Source of the DNA: Deinococcus indicus
Lineage (GTDB): Bacteria > Deinococcota > Deinococci > Deinococcales > Deinococcaceae
Assembly (NCBI RefSeq): GCF_002198095.1
Contig: NZ_NHMK01000014.1
Coordinates: 173,501 to 237,500, forward strand
DNA: 64,000 bases
Reading direction: 5' to 3'
Positions 1 through 8,946 of this stretch are shown in pieces. A program made the position numbers and the translations under genes. The notes under the pieces are model-generated. The model did no database searches, was not told where the DNA came from, and was given only the letters and a program-made list of their open reading frames with translations. Position 1 is the stretch's first letter, and each line of letters opens with the position of its first letter.

Positions 1-2224
1 CGCCGTACGTGACGTTCCAGTTCGTGGCGCTGCCCTGCACCGTGCCGACGCTGAAGGTGAGGGTGCCGCTGTCCGGCGCGCTGGCGGGGCGGTTGAGCAG
101 CAGGCTGTGCGCGGTGCTCAGGCGGTACGCGCCGCGCCAGGTGAGGCTGGCGTCCCCGATCAGCTGCGCGCCGCTGCCCTGGTCGGTGGTGCGGGGCAGC
201 AGGCGTTCGCTGCCGCTCAGGGTCAGGGCGTTCAGGACGGTGTCGCGCGTGCGGGCCAGGGTGTAAGACACGCCGATCTCGTTCACGTCGGGCGTGCGGA
301 CGTTGTGGATCAGGTACGCGCTGAAGGTGTTCGTGCGGACGTCGCCGGTCACGGTGGCGCGCAGCGTGAGCGGCCCCGGACCGGTCTGCCGGGCGTAGCT
401 GCCCGAGGCGCTCAGGGCGAGGTTCGGGGCGGGCCAGGCGCTGCTGCGCGGCCGGGCGGACGCCACCGTACCGGACGCCACCGCGCCGGACACCGCTGTG
501 CCGGCCGTGACCTGCCCGGCATCCGGGTCGCTGAGGGTCGCCGTGAACGACGCGCTGTCCAGCTGCCGCGTGTACAGGTTCACGCTGCTGCTGGCGTCCA
601 GGGTCAGGGGGCGGCGGTTGACACGCAGCGTGAAGTTCAGCGGCCCCTGCTGCTCGGGACTCAGGAACAGGTCGCGGCTGTACGACGCACCGAAGGTCAC
701 GTCGCGGGCCGGGACGGCCGACAACGTCACGCCCAGCGGGGCGCTCAGCAGGCGGCCGCCCAGCGCGTCGAAGGCGAAGGGACTGGTGCCCTCGGTGCGG
801 TTGTACGCGCCGCTGACGCTCAGGGTGTTCGTGGTGTTGAACCGCTGCGTGAGGGTCGCGCCCAGTGTCAGCTGCACCGTGCGGGCGCCCGTGCCGTAGT
901 ACCGGCCGGTGAAGGTGTTCTTCAGGCTCAGGTCCGCGTCCTGCCAGGGGCGGGCGGTGTACGACAGGGCGTGCTGCTCCTCGAGGCGTTCGGTGGTGAC
1001 GTTCGGCCCCTGCGCCGACGCGCTGCGCGACAGCGGGTTGCTGGCCCCGGTGTAGCGCCCGGCCGTCACGCGAACGTCCGCGCTGAGGTTCCCGCTCGTG
1101 TACACCTTGGGGTCCACCGTGACTTCCGGGAGTTTCAGGGGCGTGGACAGGGGCGTGGTGGGTTCCGGCCCGAAGCGGTTGATGTAGTTGAAGTCCGCCG
1201 TGAACAGCGGGTAGTCGGCCTTCGCGCCGAAGGTGACGTTCGTCACGCCGCGCTGCGGGTCGGTGTCGCTCCGCCCGACCTCGCTGCGGCTGACGTTCAG
1301 GGTGTAGTCCAGGTCGCGCAGCGCCAGGTCCAGCGGCAGGCGGCCCCGCACGCCGAACTCCAGGTCCAGGTCGTACCCGCTGCTGCCCACCGGGCGGGGG
1401 TTCGCCAGGGCGTACAGGTTCAGGCGGTCCACGAGCGGCAGCGGCGCGAACGACCGCAGGCTCACGCCCAGGCCCACGCTGGGATCGCGGTTCTGGTAGT
1501 AGCGCAGCAGCGTGGTGCCCAGGGTGCTGCTGCCCACGCTGAACGGCAGGTCGGCCTGCACGGTGTAGCCGTCCACGGCGTCCTGCCCGATTTCCAGGCG
1601 CGGCTGACGCTCGCGGTCGTTCAGGGGCAACACCAGCACCGGCAGGAACAGCACCGGCACGTCGGCCAGCAGCAGCTGCGCCCGGTACGCGACCAGCCGG
1701 TCGCCGGGGTACACGATCAGCCGCTCGGCGCGGAACGCGAAATCGTTCGGGGTGCGGCCGCAGCGGGCGCAGGTCGTGAAGTACCCGCCCGCGGCGCGCA
1801 GCTGCCCCGGAATGCGTTCGACCTCCTGGCCCCGGATTTCCAGCTGGCTGTCGCTGATCAGGACGTCCTCGCCCGTCACCTGCTCCTGCCCGAGTTCCAC
1901 GACCAGGTTCTCGCCACGCAGGTCCTGGCTGTCGCGGGCGCTGCGGTAACTGGCCGCGCCGACCAGCGTCAGGACGCGGCGCGTGCGGTTGAACTCCACG
2001 CGCCGGGCCCGCACCACGTCGTCGTCCACGCGCAGTTCGACCGCCTCGCCCGAGATGATCACCAGTTCCTGGCCGTCCACCTGCCGCAGTTCCAGCGTGT
2101 CGGCCGAGATGATCCGCACCGTGCGCGCCCCGGCGGTGTCCAGCAGCCCCAGGCCCAGCAGGCCCAGGCCCAGCAGCGCCGCCCGCACGCGACGCCCCCG
2201 CCGGCCACCCCGGACGCGGCTCAT
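1..2224 (-). CDS. LptD/OstA-like outer-membrane assembly protein (3' end beyond window)
   Basis: About 741 codons are visible with no stop before the window edge. Residues 12-32 are a basic stretch plus Leu/Gly-rich segment that reads as a signal peptide. Residues ~35-135 are beta-rich and OstA/LptA-like. The segment with CARC at ~152-155, DFAFRAERLIVYPGD and then VPVLFLPVLVLP at ~189-200 matches the junction between the OstA and barrel domains of LptD. The rest alternates short beta strands as in an outer-membrane barrel. LptD proteins insert LPS; Deinococcus is not known to make classical LPS, so the cargo is unclear and this may serve another envelope lipid or S-layer role. The ATG at 2224-2222 sits in the end of a MITE-like repeat, which also provides the GGAG Shine-Dalgarno five bases upstream. 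The upstream SpoIID-domain gene points the same way. Confidence 0.72.
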   Translation of the reverse strand, partial: MSRVRGGRRGRRVRAALLGLGLLGLGLLDTAGARTVRIISADTLELRQVDGQELVIISGEAVELRVDDDVVRARRVEFNRTRRVLTLVGAASYRSARDSQDLRGENLVVELGQEQVTGEDVLISDSQLEIRGQEVERIPGQLRAAGGYFTTCARCGRTPNDFAFRAERLIVYPGDRLVAYRAQLLLADVPVLFLPVLVLPLNDRERQPRLEIGQDAVDGYTVQADLPFSVGSSTLGTTLLRYYQNRDPSVGLGVSLRSFAPLPLVDRLNLYALANPRPVGSSGYDLDLEFGVRGRLPLDLALRDLDYTLNVSRSEVGRSDTDPQRGVTNVTFGAKADYPLFTADFNYINRFGPEPTTPLSTPLKLPEVTVDPKVYTSGNLSADVRVTAGRYTGASNPLSRSASAQGPNVTTERLEEQHALSYTARPWQDADLSLKNTFTGRYYGTGARTVQLTLGATLTQRFNTTNTLSVSGAYNRTEGTSPFAFDALGGRLLSAPLGVTLSAVPARDVTFGASYSRDLFLSPEQQGPLNFTLRVNRRPLTLDASSSVNLYTRQLDSASFTATLSDPDAGQVTAGTAVSGAVASGTVASARPRSSAWPAPNLALSASGSYARQTGPGPLTLRATVTGDVRTNTFSAYLIHNVRTPDVNEIGVSYTLARTRDTVLNALTLSGSERLLPRTTDQGSGAQLIGDASLTWRGAYRLSTAHSLLLNRPASAPDSGTLTFSVGTVQGSATNWNVTYG

Positions 2225-2357
2225 ACGGACTCCGATTGAATGGGCTGCAAAGCCCGCTGGGTCCGAGCGGATGCGAGTGAGAGAAAAACGGGTTCCGGAC
2301 GTGGAGCCGGCAATCCGGTGAAGTTCCGGATTGTCGGCGAAACAAACGGAATCCGTA
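2224..2357. mobile_element. MITE-like element, full copy A
   Basis: A 134-bp element begins TACGGACTCCG and ends CGGAATCCGTA; the ends are inverted repeats (10 of 11 matches). It is flanked on both sides by TCA (2221-2223 and 2358-2360). It carries internal hairpins: GGGCT/AGCCC near the left end and CAATCCGG (2311-2318) pairing with CCGGATTG (2326-2333). It fills the whole gap between two genes: the right TCA is the TGA stop of the SpoIID gene, and the left end contains the start codon of the LptD-like gene. No ORF of its own. Strongly similar to the copies at 61004 and 23280. Confidence 0.85.
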
Positions 2358-3656
2358 TCATTCGGCGGGCGTTCCGGCGTGGGCCAGCGGGGCGGTCAGC
2401 GCGTCGGGAACCGCTGGCAGCTCGGGAGTGGGGAGGGCCGGGCCGGACGCCAGGACCGGCGAGGCCAGCGCCGGGGACAGCGCCAGCCCCCGCGTCGCCG
2501 GAAGCTGCGCGGCCGGGGCGCTCAGGGTGCCCAGCACCGTCCCCGGATAGTAGAAGCCCAGCACGTGCAGGTGATCGTACCCGGCGCGCGCCAGCCCCAG
2601 CGCCCCGTACTGCGACAGGCCCACGCCGTGCCCGGCGCCGCTGCCCTCGATCACCAGCGGGTTCAGGCCCGCCAGCGTCACGCGGGTCCCCGACGCGCCC
2701 AGCGACCGGATGAACCCCCCGGCCTTCGCGCCGCCCAGCCGCGAGGCGCCGGACGCCCCGACCAGCAGGATCTCGGCCGGGCGGCCCGAGGCGCTCAGGC
2801 GCGTGACGGTCACGCTACTCAGCGGCCCGACCTGCACGCCGTACTGCGCCGCCACCGCCTGCACCTGCGACAGCGGCACCTCCAGCCGCCAGCGGGCGCG
2901 CGGCCCCCCCGTCGAGAACGGGTCCGGGCGGGCCGTCAGGTACGGCACCTCGCTGCCCCACACCTCGGCGCTGGACGCCGTGAACCCGCCCGAATCACTG
3001 CTGAAGTACGTGCTGGCCGCCTTCGAACCGAACGCCACCACCTGCGCGCGCGTGGCCGTCACCGCCGCGTCCGTGGCGGGCTTCTCGGCCGGGACGCCCC
3101 CGTACACCTGACAGCTCTGCGTGGCGCAGGTGTCGTACGGCGCCGCCGGATTCACCCGCGCCGCCACGTACGTCCGCGCGATCACCGCCTGCGCCTGCAA
3201 CGCCGCCGCCGGCCACGACGCCGGCATCTCGGCCGGCACCACGCCCCGCAGATACTCCTCGATGTCCACGACGTTCACGCCCTGCACCGCGCCCTTCTCG
3301 GCCCGCAGATGCACCCCGCCCCGGTACGCGCGGCCCGCGATCTCCACCGTGCGGCCCGCGCCGGGCGGCAGGTACAGCGTGGCGCTCCCGGTCGGCTGAC
3401 CGTTCAGGGTCAACTGCGCCGCCGCGCCCGCCCCCACGACCCCCACCGTCCACGCCTGCGGGGGCAGCGCCGCCGCCGGCAACGCCGCCCCCACCGACCC
3501 CGGCGCGCCCGTCACGGCGGCCGGCGCGGTCGGCACCCGCACCGTCAACTGCGGCGCGGACGCCACCAGCACCCGCACATTCAGGGCGGACGCGCCGCCC
3601 GCCCCCAGCAGCAGCGCGGCAAGCAGGGAAACGCCGGAACGCAGACATGAACGCAT
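2358..3656 (-). CDS. SpoIID/LytB-domain secreted protein
   Basis: 432 residues. An N-terminal signal peptide (SGVSLLAALLLGAGGASA) implies export. The SpoIID domain is clear: VVDIEEYLRGVVPAEMPASW, then ALQAQAVIARTYVAA, STYFSSDSGG, and near the C-terminus HGVGLSQYGALGLARAG followed by LGFYYPGT. SpoIID proteins are lytic transglycosylases acting on denuded peptidoglycan during sporulation; relatives in non-sporulating bacteria act in wall remodelling. The C-terminal ~50 residues are Ala/Pro-rich low complexity. The start is the ATG at 3656, with a -10 box TATACT (minus strand, 3673-3668) 11 nt upstream and no good Shine-Dalgarno, so the leader is very short. The long in-frame upstream extension overlaps the divergent oxidoreductase and is not real. 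The stop codon lies in the target duplication of MITE copy A. Confidence 0.88.
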   Translation of the reverse strand: MRSCLRSGVSLLAALLLGAGGASALNVRVLVASAPQLTVRVPTAPAAVTGAPGSVGAALPAAALPPQAWTVGVVGAGAAAQLTLNGQPTGSATLYLPPGAGRTVEIAGRAYRGGVHLRAEKGAVQGVNVVDIEEYLRGVVPAEMPASWPAAALQAQAVIARTYVAARVNPAAPYDTCATQSCQVYGGVPAEKPATDAAVTATRAQVVAFGSKAASTYFSSDSGGFTASSAEVWGSEVPYLTARPDPFSTGGPRARWRLEVPLSQVQAVAAQYGVQVGPLSSVTVTRLSASGRPAEILLVGASGASRLGGAKAGGFIRSLGASGTRVTLAGLNPLVIEGSGAGHGVGLSQYGALGLARAGYDHLHVLGFYYPGTVLGTLSAPAAQLPATRGLALSPALASPVLASGPALPTPELPAVPDALTAPLAHAGTPAE

Positions 3657-3722
3657 GATCAACGCCGAGTATACGCGCGCCCCCCCGCACGCGACTGACA
3701 GCCGCGTGAGAAGCGCGCCATC

Positions 3723-4898
3723 ATGCCACCCATGCCCCCCACCCCCACCCCCGGTCACGTCTGGGCGCACGTCGGCCAGCCGTTCACGCCCCCCACCCCC
3801 CGCCCGGACGGCACCCACTACGACTTCATCGTGATCGGCGCGGGCCGCATGGGCAGCCTCCTGACCCTCGCCCTGACCCGCGCCGCCCCGCAAGCCCACC
3901 TGCTGCTGATCGAACAGGGCGGCCTGCCCAACGAGGAAGGTCACACCATCCTCGCGCCCGGCGTGTGGACCACCGCCCACCTGCCCCCCGACCAGCACCC
4001 CGCCGCGCACGCCAGCCGCACCCTGATCGAGGAACTCGCCCAGCCCACCCACCGCCACCACGTCACGCTGCACACCCACGCCGCCCCCGGCAGCCTGCCC
4101 ACCACCGACGCCCTGGCCGCCCACCCGGACAGCCTCGCCCTGCTCGACCCGGACGTCCTCACGCACGCCACGACCGACCCGCACGCCCTGGCCTACCGCC
4201 CCGGCACGCTCGCCCTGAACGCCGCCCAGACCGCCATCCGCGCCGGCGCGCACCTGATGCTCAACACCCGCGCCGCCCCCCACCCCGGCGGCGTGGTCAC
4301 CGCCGAACGCCTGACCGTCACCAACACCCACCAGATCGTCACGCACGAAACCCACACCCTGCGCGCCCGGCACGTCATCCTCGCCACCGGCGCCGACGCC
4401 CCCACCCACGCCGAACAGCACCTCGGCATCCACACCCGCCACGCCCGCGCCTACCGGCAGACCCCGCACCTGAACGCCCCCAGCACCCCCACCAGCCCCA
4501 CCCTGCACGTCGCCGGACTGACCCTCACCCCCCAGCACGGCGCGTACACCCTGCACCCCGCCACCCACCACCGCGACCCGCACGGCTACACCCCCACCGG
4601 CGGCCACCTGACCGGCGTCCCCACCGGCCTGCGCCGCGAAACACTCGAAGACCTCGTCGGACTCATGGACGCCCTGCCCATCCTCGCCACCCCTGCCCTC
4701 CACCTCGGCCGCAGCCTCAGCGACATCCCCGGCAGCTGGATCGCCCTCCCCCACGGCCACCCCCACCACCCACCCACCCACGAACCCCTCGACAACCACA
4801 CCACCCTCCTCCTCGGCGGCCCACACGCAGACACCCTCGGCCCCCACACCGCCCAGGCACTCGCGCACCAACTGGCACAGCACCTCGCAGAGACGTAA
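3723..4898 (+). CDS. FAD-dependent oxidoreductase (DAO/GlpD-like)
   Basis: 391 residues, divergent from the SpoIID gene. The Rossmann FAD-binding motif is at residues ~35-45 (FIVIGAGRMGS), followed ~25 residues later by an acidic end of the second strand (LLLIEQGG), the ADP-ribose pattern of the D-amino-acid-oxidase/glycerol-3-phosphate-dehydrogenase class. A second nucleotide-binding segment, HVILATGADAP, is at ~218. The C-terminal part has TTLLLGGPHADTLGPHTAQALA, like the conserved Gly-rich C-terminal region of DAO proteins. The composition is strikingly rich in His, Pro and Thr because nearly every third codon position is C. The substrate cannot be inferred. No obvious -10 box or Shine-Dalgarno was found, so the start ATG 3723 is tentative. 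No signal peptide, hence cytosolic. Confidence 0.72.
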   Translation: MPPMPPTPTPGHVWAHVGQPFTPPTPRPDGTHYDFIVIGAGRMGSLLTLALTRAAPQAHLLLIEQGGLPNEEGHTILAPGVWTTAHLPPDQHPAAHASRTLIEELAQPTHRHHVTLHTHAAPGSLPTTDALAAHPDSLALLDPDVLTHATTDPHALAYRPGTLALNAAQTAIRAGAHLMLNTRAAPHPGGVVTAERLTVTNTHQIVTHETHTLRARHVILATGADAPTHAEQHLGIHTRHARAYRQTPHLNAPSTPTSPTLHVAGLTLTPQHGAYTLHPATHHRDPHGYTPTGGHLTGVPTGLRRETLEDLVGLMDALPILATPALHLGRSLSDIPGSWIALPHGHPHHPPTHEPLDNHTTLLLGGPHADTLGPHTAQALAHQLAQHLAET

Positions 4899-5212
4899 AG
4901 AGGGGGGAAGCGCGGCTGCTTCGCATGACCCAACTGCTTCGCAGGACCCCTCAGTCAGCTTCGCTGACAGCTCCCCTCAAGGGGAGCCTAAAAAGCATGC
5001 TGACGCGGCTGGCACGGCAACCGCGCCCGTCGTTCGCGTAGCGCGCGGGGCGCACGCGGCGAAATCGGACTCGCAGAGCTGCGCAGCAGAGGATGGCGTG
5101 TGAGCCGTTTGCGGAGAGGGCTGGGGGGTGGGGAAGCACTCGCAAAGCCGCCCCTCCTGTTGTCTACCCCTTCCCACCCCGCCCATCACCCCTGGCGCCT
5201 AAGCTGTCGCCC
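4899..5212. other. Non-coding gap with REP-like hairpins
   Basis: About 310 bp between the oxidoreductase and the ilvA leader have no convincing ORF. Two adjacent hairpins lie at 4954-4968 (GTCAGC TTC GCTGAC) and 4970-4987 (GCTCCCC TCAA GGGGAGC), an arrangement seen in dispersed extragenic palindromic repeats of many genomes. Upstream are two nearly identical short segments (GCTTCGCATGACC and GCTTCGCAGGACC, 4917-4946). It may act as the oxidoreductase terminator. No second copy is present in this window, so calling it a dispersed repeat is inference. Confidence 0.5.
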
Positions 5213-5257
5213 ATGAGCGCGGCGCGAATTACGGGCTGGTCAGGGGTGAACGCCTGA
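5213..5257 (+). CDS. Candidate 14-aa leader peptide of ilvA
   Basis: A mini-ORF encoding MSAARITGWSGVNA begins 7 nt after a TAAGCT -10 box (5200-5205), the spacing of a leaderless transcript. It is followed 22 nt later by an intrinsic-terminator-like hairpin and then by ilvA. It contains Ile, Thr and Val codons, the amino acids around threonine deaminase, but only one each, so classical ribosome-stalling attenuation is plausible, not proven. It could also be an unrelated short ORF. Confidence 0.5.
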   Translation: MSAARITGWSGVNA

Positions 5258-5279
5258 CGGCCTGCGCGCTGCCAATCGT

Positions 5280-5310
5280 CCCCCACCCGCTGCCGGTGGG
5301 GGTTTTTTCT
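5280..5310 (+). terminator. Attenuator/terminator hairpin ahead of ilvA
   Basis: An 8-bp stem CCCCCACC/GGTGGGGG with a 7-base loop is followed directly by a run of six T's and then TCTTT: a textbook intrinsic terminator. It sits between the short leader ORF and ilvA, about 30 bp before the structural gene, so it would stop transcripts from the TAAGCT promoter before ilvA unless antiterminated. Confidence 0.75.
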
Positions 5311-5340
5311 TTCGTAGGAATCAAGGGGTGATGCGTGGTG

Positions 5341-6888
5341 ATGCAGGTCAGGGAGTTCAAACCGGGTGAGATGGACGCGATGGACGTGCTGCGGCTGGCG
5401 CTGACGAGCAAGGTGTACGGCGCGGCGATCGAGACGCCGGTGAGTGAGACGCCGTCGTTGAGCGCGCGGTTGGGGAACCGGGTGCTGCTGAAGCGGGAGG
5501 ATCTGCAGCCGATCTTCTCGTTCAAGTTGCGGGGCGCGTACAACAAGATGGCTCAGCTCACGCCGGAGGAGCGTGCGCGTGGGGTGATCTGTGCGTCGGC
5601 GGGGAATCACGCGCAGGGAGTGGCGTTCGCGGCGCAGCGGTTGGGGGTGCGGTCGGTGATCGTGATGCCGGCGACGACGCCGGAGATCAAGGTGGGGGCG
5701 TGCCGGGCGCGTGGGGCGGAGGTGGTGCTGTTCGGGGATAGTTTCAGTGACGCGGAGGCCCATGCGTTCGCGTTGCAGCGCGAGCGGGGGTTGACGTTCG
5801 TGCATCCTTACGATGATCCGCTGGTGCTGGCGGGTCAGGGAACGGTGGCGCTGGAGGTGCTGCGGCAGGTGGAGGTGGACGGGCCGCTGACGGTGTTCGT
5901 GCCGGTGGGGGGTGGCGGGCTGATCGCGGGCGTGGCGGGGGTGCTGAAGGCGCTGCGGCCGGACGTGCGGGTGGTGGGCGTGGAGCCAGAGGACAGTGAC
6001 GCGATGTTCCAGTCGGTGCAGGCCGGTGAGCGGGTGCGGCTGGACACGGTGGGAATCTTCGTGGATGGCGTGGCGGTCAAGCAGGTGGGGGCGTTCACGT
6101 TCGACCTGACGCGCCGGTACGTGGACGACTGGGTGCGGGTGAACACGGACGAGGTGTGCGCGGCGATCAAGGACGTGTTCGACGATACGCGGGCCGTGAT
6201 GGAACCGGCGGGGGCGCTGGCGGTGGCGGGCCTGAAGAAGTACGTGGCCGAGCTGGGCGTGCAGGGCGAGACGCTGGTGGCCCTGACGTGCGGCGCGAAC
6301 GTGAATTTCGACCGGTTGCGGCACGTCGCCGAGCGGGCCGAGGTGGGTGAGCAGCGCGAGGCGATTCTGGCGGTGACGATCCCGGAGCGGCCCGGCGCGT
6401 TCCGGGAGTTCATCGAGGTGGTGGGGGCGCGGGCGATCACGGAGTTCAACTACCGGTTCGCGCCCCGGTCGCAGGCGCAGATTTTCGTGGGGGTGCAGCT
6501 GGCCCGCGCGGGGCAGCGGGCGGAACTGGTGGCGGAGCTGGTGGGGTTGGGGTACGCGGTGGCGGACCTGACCGAGGACGAGCTGGCGAAGGTCCACGTG
6601 CGGCACATGGTGGGCGGGCGCGCGCCCGAGGCGACGGATGAGCGGGTGTACTCGTTCACGTTCCCGGAGCGGCCGGGGGCGCTGCTGGAGTTCCTGACGC
6701 ACCTGCACGGGCGCTGGAACATCAGCCTGTTCCACTACCGGAATCACGGGTCGGCGCATGGGCGGGTGCTGGCGGGCTTTCAGGTGCCACCCGGCGACGG
6801 GGCGGCGTTCGCGGCGTTCCTGGCGGGGGTGGGGTACCCGGCGGTGGACATGACGGCGAACCCGGCGTACCGGTTGTTCCTGACCTGA
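5341..6888 (+). CDS. ilvA: Threonine ammonia-lyase (threonine deaminase), biosynthetic type
   Basis: 515 residues, close to the 514 of E. coli IlvA. The enzyme converts L-threonine to 2-oxobutanoate and ammonia, the committed step to isoleucine. The PLP-lysine motif SFKLRGAYNKM is near residue 60, the phosphate-binding Gly loop VPVGGGGLIAG near 188, and SAGNHAQGVA near 83. The C-terminal third holds two ACT-like regulatory modules, each starting with a PERPGAF/PERPGAL motif (residues ~345 and ~440), consistent with isoleucine feedback inhibition. I chose ATG 5341; an in-frame GTG at 5335 is possible, since AAGGGGTGA lies upstream of both. The preceding leader peptide and terminator suggest transcription attenuation. 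Codon use is less C-biased than the upstream oxidoreductase. Confidence 0.93.
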   Translation: MQVREFKPGEMDAMDVLRLALTSKVYGAAIETPVSETPSLSARLGNRVLLKREDLQPIFSFKLRGAYNKMAQLTPEERARGVICASAGNHAQGVAFAAQRLGVRSVIVMPATTPEIKVGACRARGAEVVLFGDSFSDAEAHAFALQRERGLTFVHPYDDPLVLAGQGTVALEVLRQVEVDGPLTVFVPVGGGGLIAGVAGVLKALRPDVRVVGVEPEDSDAMFQSVQAGERVRLDTVGIFVDGVAVKQVGAFTFDLTRRYVDDWVRVNTDEVCAAIKDVFDDTRAVMEPAGALAVAGLKKYVAELGVQGETLVALTCGANVNFDRLRHVAERAEVGEQREAILAVTIPERPGAFREFIEVVGARAITEFNYRFAPRSQAQIFVGVQLARAGQRAELVAELVGLGYAVADLTEDELAKVHVRHMVGGRAPEATDERVYSFTFPERPGALLEFLTHLHGRWNISLFHYRNHGSAHGRVLAGFQVPPGDGAAFAAFLAGVGYPAVDMTANPAYRLFLT

Positions 6889-6907
6889 TCGGGCGTGGCC
6901 CCTGATC

Positions 6908-7099
6908 CTGCGTGGCGCGGGGGTTGGCCTTCTGCCTTCTGATCGCGAGGGGTACGCGCGGCTGGTGCTGGAGACGGGGGATCAGCAGGCGACGGCGCTG
7001 GCGCTGCACACGCGGACGGGGTTCCGGCGCATTCCGAACTTCGGGTACTGCGAGGGCGTGGAGAACAGCCTGTGTTTCGAGTTGCCGCTGGGCGGATGA
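6908..7099 (+). pseudogene. 3' remnant of a GNAT-family acetyltransferase
   Basis: In the frame ending with TGA at 7097-7099 the translation reads YARLVLETGDQQATALALHT and then GFRRIPNFGYCEGVENSLCF. This matches the C-terminal third of GNAT N-acetyltransferases: the strand after the acetyl-CoA loop and the final GF/Y.RIPNFG segment. Only ~60 residues are left, no GNAT N-terminus or acetyl-CoA-binding Q/RxxGxG/A loop precedes it, and the frame runs straight out of the ilvA stop at 6886-6888. It is best read as a decayed gene truncated from its 5' side. Confidence 0.65.
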
Positions 7100-7177
7100 A
7101 CGCGCGCTTCACGGGGGGTCAAGTGGGCCTGAAGTGAACTCCCACCCCCCTCCCGGCGCGGCGTGGGACGGTGGGGC

Positions 7178-7507
7178 ATGACTGAAGCCATGATCCGGGA
7201 GTGCATCGAGGCCTGTCTGGCGTGCGTGGCGGCGTGCGAGGAGTGCGCGGCGGCGTGCCTGTCGGAGCCAGAGATCGACATGATGCGCGGCTGCATCCGC
7301 CTGGACCGGGACTGCGCGGACGTGTGCGCCCTGACGGCGCGGCTGCTGATGCGCGGCAGTGACCTGCATGCGCAGGCGTGCGCGCTGTGCGCTTCAGCGT
7401 GCGAGGCCTGCGCGGCCGAGTGCGGCCAGCACCACCATGACCACTGTCAGCGCTGCGCCGAGGCCTGCCGCCGTTGCGAGGAAGCGTGCCGGAAACTGGC
7501 GGCCTGA
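7178..7507 (+). CDS. Cys-rich four-helix-bundle copper-binding-type protein (DUF326/Csp-like)
   Basis: 109 residues with about 17 cysteines spaced as CxxxC and CxxxCxxC along predicted helices (CIEACLACVAACEECAAAC, then ACALCASACEACAAEC, then CQRCAEACRRCEEACRK). This is the DUF326 pattern of copper storage proteins (Csp), in which Cys line the core of a four-helix bundle and bind many Cu(I) ions. An HHHDH cluster before the last helix could bind metal too. No twin-arginine or Sec signal is present, so it would be a cytosolic Csp3-like protein. The start ATG 7178 removes five upstream residues of no conserved look. It stands alone, and no copper regulator or exporter is adjacent. Confidence 0.82.
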   Translation: MTEAMIRECIEACLACVAACEECAAACLSEPEIDMMRGCIRLDRDCADVCALTARLLMRGSDLHAQACALCASACEACAAECGQHHHDHCQRCAEACRRCEEACRKLAA

Positions 7508-7570
7508 ACGGGGTTGCGGTGCGGGTGCGGGTGCCCGCCTAGGGGTCCGGGACCGGCCTGGGGGTGGGGG

Positions 7571-7576
7571 TAGACT
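7571..7576 (+). promoter_or_regulatory. Upstream promoter P1 of the recA operon (-10 box)
   Basis: TAGACT, 6 nt before ATG 7583, has the exact layout of the leaderless promoters elsewhere in this window (fur, HD gene, phosphate-type regulators). It would transcribe the mini-ORF 7583-7675 and read through into cinA. Confidence 0.55.
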
Positions 7577-7582
7577 GGACGG

Positions 7583-8942
<1,360 letters not shown>

Positions 8943-8946
<4 letters not shown>

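Noticed and set aside
107..2239. 710-residue plus-strand ORF
   Set aside because: Low-complexity Arg/Ala/Gly/Gln translation with no family features, antisense to the LptD-like gene, whose protein has coherent motifs.
2358..4883. 841-residue minus-strand reading through the SpoIID gene and the oxidoreductase
   Set aside because: The part upstream of 3656 is a frame shadow of the divergent FAD oxidoreductase; signal peptide and -10 box place the start at 3656.
5164..6759. 531-residue minus-strand ORF over ilvA
   Set aside because: Arg/His/Leu-rich shadow of a well-conserved threonine deaminase.
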